Below, piece by piece: positions 61,596 through 64,000 of a DNA stretch of 64,000 nucleotides; position 1 is the first letter of the stretch; each line of letters opens with the position of its first letter. Source of the DNA: Medakamo hakoo. Lineage: Eukaryota > Chlorophyta > Trebouxiophyceae > Coccomyxaceae. The stretch spans positions 558,001-622,000 of the forward strand of contig CP089461.1 in assembly GCA_026636295.1 (NCBI GenBank). The letters are read 5' to 3'. Under the pieces are notes generated by a model. It worked only from the letters and a program-made list of their open reading frames with translations. It had not been told where the DNA came from and searched no databases. The position numbers were made by a program, and so were the translations under genes.

Positions 61596-62206
61596 GGGGG
61601 GGGGGGGAGGGGGGAGGGGGAGGGTGTGTCGGTGTGTCGGTGAGTGCGTGGAGGCGGGCGCGCAAGGGCAAAAAAAAAGAAAGACCCGGCCACCGTGGCT
61701 CACCCAAAGTAAGACGACCGGACAAACGGGTCCAGGTCGCTGAAGCGGTAGAGGACCTGAGTGTGAGGAGGTTGTGGTGCGTGTGAGGAAGGGCGCGCCC
61801 CGCCGCGGTGGGGGGTGGGTGCGTGAGTTTAACGCCATGCGTCGTGACGAGGCGTTTTCGCGGATGCCTCTGCGCCCGGCGCACACGCACGCACTTCGAC
61901 GCCGTGGTCCCGGTACGGCCGGTCGTTGTCGGCCAACGCAGTCATCTGCATGGAAAGCGCGTCGTCCGCGGACAGGTCCAGCGCCGGGCCCTGAGTCCAG
62001 TCGGCCCGCGCGCGGCGCGCCCGCGGAACAAAGAGCAGCGACGCGCGGAGCGAGTCGGGTTCGGACGGCGACGACGAGGACGGCGAAGCGTCGTCCGGCA
62101 CGGCCGCGGCGACGACGCTGTGGGCGGCGGACCGGCGCTGAGGCCGGGAGCGCGGTGGCGGCGGGCGCCGCGGCGCCGCGGGGCGCGGGCAGGCAGCGCT
62201 GCGCAT
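61185..62206 (-). CDS. Uncharacterised plant/algal protein, plastid-targeted (predicted)
   Basis: A 244-aa protein of a type I recall from land plants and green algae, without known function (possibly related to DUF4864). Exons 62206-61895, 61756-61704 and 61554-61185. The N-terminal about 50 residues are Arg/Pro/Ala/Ser-rich, like a transit peptide. The conserved part is LSADDALSMQMTALADND, RPYRDHGVE joined to VLYRFSDLDPFVRSSYFG and then TLMDLGQFERFRRCFHTRTY, ARLLNHDGYDIV, followed by a beta-rich stretch ending GVWMTASLVAVD. A cystatin/NTF2-like small alpha-beta fold is possible but unproven. The first intron is exactly 138 nt. The second intron has a 29-base C run (plus-strand G) and a CA repeat before its AG. 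Confidence 0.75.
61559..61607. repeat. (GT)10 followed by G29 run
   Basis: On the plus strand a (GT)n stretch of about 20 nt (61559-61578) leads into 29 consecutive G (61579-61607). In the transcript of the overlapping minus-strand gene this is a C29 tract and CA repeat that form the 3' end of intron 2. The exact number of G is at risk of sequencing error. Confidence 0.9.
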
Positions 62207-62371
62207 GGGTTTTTTTTTGGTCGGTCCTCACAGTGAGGGAGGGAGGGAGGGGGCGCGCGCGCCGTCCCCGCCCGCCCACGGCGCCGCCCGCCCACGGCGC
62301 AGACACAAAACGTAAAGTAAAACACGGCCACACCACACATTTTTCTCGGGTCGGTCACGATGCACACGCCC

Positions 62372-64000
62372 TCACGCACCGCCCCCGCCCCCGCCACCTG
62401 CCGCGGCCCGCGCCGCCTTCCACGCGCTCAACCGTTCACGCAGCGCGGCCACGCCCGCGGCCCGGGCGCTCAGCCCGGCCTCCAACGCCGCGGCGTACGG
62501 CTCCAGGGACGCGCCCGGGGCGTCCACGGCCGCCAGCGCCGCCATCTCGGCGCGCAAGCCCGCCATGCCTTCCTCCAATGCCGCGCGGTGGGCGGCGATC
62601 AGGGCGCCCTCCTCCGCGGCCAGCCAGGCGGCCGCGTTTTCTGCCGCGGCGGCGGCGGGCGGGGGTGGAGGCGGCGGCGCGGCCTGGGCCGGCGCGACCG
62701 GGCGGCGGGCGCGGCCGCCAGCACCACTGCCGTCGGCTGACCGGGAAGTGGGCGGCGGCGGCGGCGCGGCGGCCGCAGCCGCCGCGGCCGCCGCCGCAGC
62801 GGGGCCGCCCAGCGTCGCGCGCCGCCGCAGCGGGGCTGGCCCGCCGCCGCCTGGCGCGACCAGGGACGCCCGGCGCGAGCCGCCGCGCGACGCCGGCGCG
62901 CTGACGCTCGTGCCCGCAGCATTACCGGCCCCGCCGCCGCTCCCACCGCCCCCGCCGCTGCGCGACAGCTCCTTGACCCGATCAGCGTACCGCAGCGTGT
63001 TGAGGGTGTGCTCGCACGAGGCCGTGCCGGGCGACACGGCCGCCAGCATGACCGTGCGCGCGCCGGGGCCGACGAAGGAGTCGCGCAGCACTTCGGTGAG
63101 CTTGGACCCGCGGAAGGGCACGTGGCGGGCGGCCGCGTCCAGGGCGCGGATGCACTCCTTCAGGGCCAGTAGCGACCGGTTGATCTGGGCGCCCTCCGCG
63201 CGCGTGGGGCGGTCGGACGCCGCCGTGTCGGCGCCGCGCTCCGAGCCGGCCAGGTCGATGAAGGACAGGCGGCCGATGGGGTCGGACGGGGAGGAGGAGG
63301 AGGCCGGCGCGGAGGGAGGAGGGGCGGCGCGGGGGCCACGGCCTGGCGCGCCGCCGCGCGCGCGGCCGGGGGGGTGCGCCGCGCCGCCGCCGCCGCCGCC
63401 GCCGCCGTCCGCGTAAACGACCGAGAACTGGGTGACGCAGTGCGACCGGGACGAGTCCGCGTTGGCGCCCGTCCGGCCCGTGGACCGGCAGGCCGCGGCC
63501 GTGGCGCACGCCGCCGCGACGTCGGCGGGCGTCGCGGCGCGCGCTTCGGTCAGCCCGGCCACGACGACGCGGCCGCGCCCGTCCTCGCGCGCGGCGAGCG
63601 GGGCCCGGCCGGCCAGCAAGTCGAAGAGGCGGCCGCCGTAGATCTCGTAGACGGCCACGGTCAGGCCCAGGGGGCGGCCACCCGCCCCGCCGGCCGCGTT
63701 GGACGCGTCGATGGCGGCCAGGACGTCGGCCGCGGCCCGCGGCGGCAAGGGCGCCATCGTGTGCGTCTTGCCGCTGCCCGTCTGGCCGTACGCGAACACG
63801 GTCGCCCGGGCGCCGGGGGTCAGCAGGCCGGCCACCAGGGGCGCCACGGCGACGGCGTACACGTCGTCCTCCCCCGCCCGCTCGCACAGCGCGCCGTCAA
63901 AGGCGAAGGCGTGCGTCTCGATGTACGGTGTCATGTCCAGCCGGACGCGGGGCGCGGCGAGCGTCAGCGTCCCGGCCGCCGGGTCGACGGCGATGGCGTC
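62372..64000 (-). CDS. KIN-13 family kinesin, partial (5' end beyond the window)
   Basis: Microtubule-depolymerising internal-motor kinesin (MCAK/KIN-13) that shortens microtubule ends in the spindle and in cell morphogenesis. The window has the last 542 codons in one exon; the N-terminus lies past 64000. The motor has RVRLDMTPYIETHAFAFDGA, the P-loop FAYGQTGSGKTHTM, switch I GANADSSRSH, switch II LSFIDLAGSERGADTAASD, then RSLLALKECIRALDAAARHV and PFRGSKLTEVLRDSFVG, and the neck-side CEHTLNTLRYADRVKELSR. The ECIRALD and the SCEHTLNTLRYADRVK strings are KIN-13 signatures. A Gly-rich loop and an Ala/Pro linker follow, then a short helical tail (EEGALIAAHRAALEEGMAGL). About 165 bp separate it from the next gene on the same strand. 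Confidence 0.95.
   Translation of the reverse strand, partial: DAIAVDPAAGTLTLAAPRVRLDMTPYIETHAFAFDGALCERAGEDDVYAVAVAPLVAGLLTPGARATVFAYGQTGSGKTHTMAPLPPRAAADVLAAIDASNAAGGAGGRPLGLTVAVYEIYGGRLFDLLAGRAPLAAREDGRGRVVVAGLTEARAATPADVAAACATAAACRSTGRTGANADSSRSHCVTQFSVVYADGGGGGGGGAAHPPGRARGGAPGRGPRAAPPPSAPASSSSPSDPIGRLSFIDLAGSERGADTAASDRPTRAEGAQINRSLLALKECIRALDAAARHVPFRGSKLTEVLRDSFVGPGARTVMLAAVSPGTASCEHTLNTLRYADRVKELSRSGGGGGSGGGAGNAAGTSVSAPASRGGSRRASLVAPGGGGPAPLRRRATLGGPAAAAAAAAAAAAPPPPPTSRSADGSGAGGRARRPVAPAQAAPPPPPPPAAAAAENAAAWLAAEEGALIAAHRAALEEGMAGLRAEMAALAAVDAPGASLEPYAAALEAGLSARAAGVAALRERLSAWKAARAAAGGGGGGGA

Noticed and set aside
13317-61894. The 138-nt introns as copies of one element
   Set aside because: Laid side by side, the six introns share only splice-site consensus, not internal sequence.
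1-64000. tRNA, rRNA, snRNA or CRISPR elements
   Set aside because: Scanning by eye for tRNA T-arm strings, rRNA-like conserved blocks and regularly spaced direct repeats gave nothing convincing. A covariance-model search could still find a small RNA.
1-64000. Transposons, retroelements or virus-like genes
   Set aside because: No reverse transcriptase, integrase, transposase or capsid motif, and no long terminal or inverted repeats, were seen. The only repeats are microsatellites and homopolymers.
1-64000. Functional gene cluster (operon-like pathway)
   Set aside because: Neighbouring genes belong to different pathways and alternate in strand. The pattern is an ordinary compact eukaryotic chromosome.

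Overview
This is eukaryotic nuclear DNA, very GC-rich (I judge about 70% or more; not counted), and packed with 31 protein-coding genes in 64 kb. I recognise 30 to a family or domain class; one is a small unnamed membrane protein. Short GT-AG introns (mostly 90-260 nt, donors usually GTGAG or GTGCG), long Ala/Gly/Pro tracts and almost exclusive G/C third codon positions run throughout. The gene set points to a green alga: a plant-type hydroxyproline O-arabinosyltransferase, a CCT-domain protein, an mTERF/helicase-associated-repeat protein, a Mei2-like protein, a stand-alone GAR transformylase with a transit-like leader and a small CxxC membrane protein with a transit-like leader. I cannot name the species. 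I saw no tRNA, rRNA, transposon, virus-like element, CRISPR array or bacterial-style operon.

Layout, left to right. 0-8.3 kb: ATAD5/Elg1-like clamp unloader (-), divergent from DNA topoisomerase II (+). 8.5-13.5 kb: 2-Cys peroxiredoxin (-), mTERF/HA organelle protein (+), RPF1 Brix protein (-), MOB protein (-). 13.8-20.1 kb: CDCA7-type zinc-finger protein (+), a small CxxC membrane protein (-), a hydroxyproline arabinosyltransferase (+), a KHE1-related mitochondrial protein (-). 20.4-30.7 kb: exocyst SEC3 (+), CDIN1-like nuclease-fold protein (-), SNM1-family nuclease (+), RPN11 (+), histone H2A.Z (+). 31.2-44.7 kb: VPS51 (-), beta-COP (-), a UBZ4-like zinc-finger protein (+), SpoU/MRM1 rRNA methyltransferase (-), R2R3-MYB (-), VPS26 (-). 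44.9-54.5 kb: NOC4 (+), CCT protein (-), GAR transformylase (-), Yae1 (+), G-patch protein (-), guanylate kinase (+). 54.8-64 kb: Mei2-like RNA-binding protein (-), ubiquitin-activating enzyme E1 (+), an uncharacterised plant/algal protein (-), KIN-13 kinesin (-, cut by the window edge).

The genes are mostly single-copy housekeeping functions: replication and chromatin (ATAD5, TOP2, CDCA7-like, H2A.Z, SNM1, CDIN1, UBZ4), ubiquitin-proteasome (E1, RPN11), membrane traffic (SEC3, VPS51, beta-COP, VPS26), ribosome biogenesis (RPF1, NOC4, MRM1, Yae1 indirectly) and purine metabolism (GARFT, GMK). They do not form one pathway. Orientation alternates strongly: 11 divergent and 11 convergent junctions out of 30, with shared 5' gaps as short as 84-110 bp.

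Exon models were built by hand from splice motifs, reading phase and family conservation; no transcript evidence was available. The most unusual signals are in the introns: an A-rich stretch directly before the 3' AG in about ten introns (two share an identical 22-nt acceptor block), a cluster of six introns exactly 138 nt long, and many frame-preserving stop-free introns.
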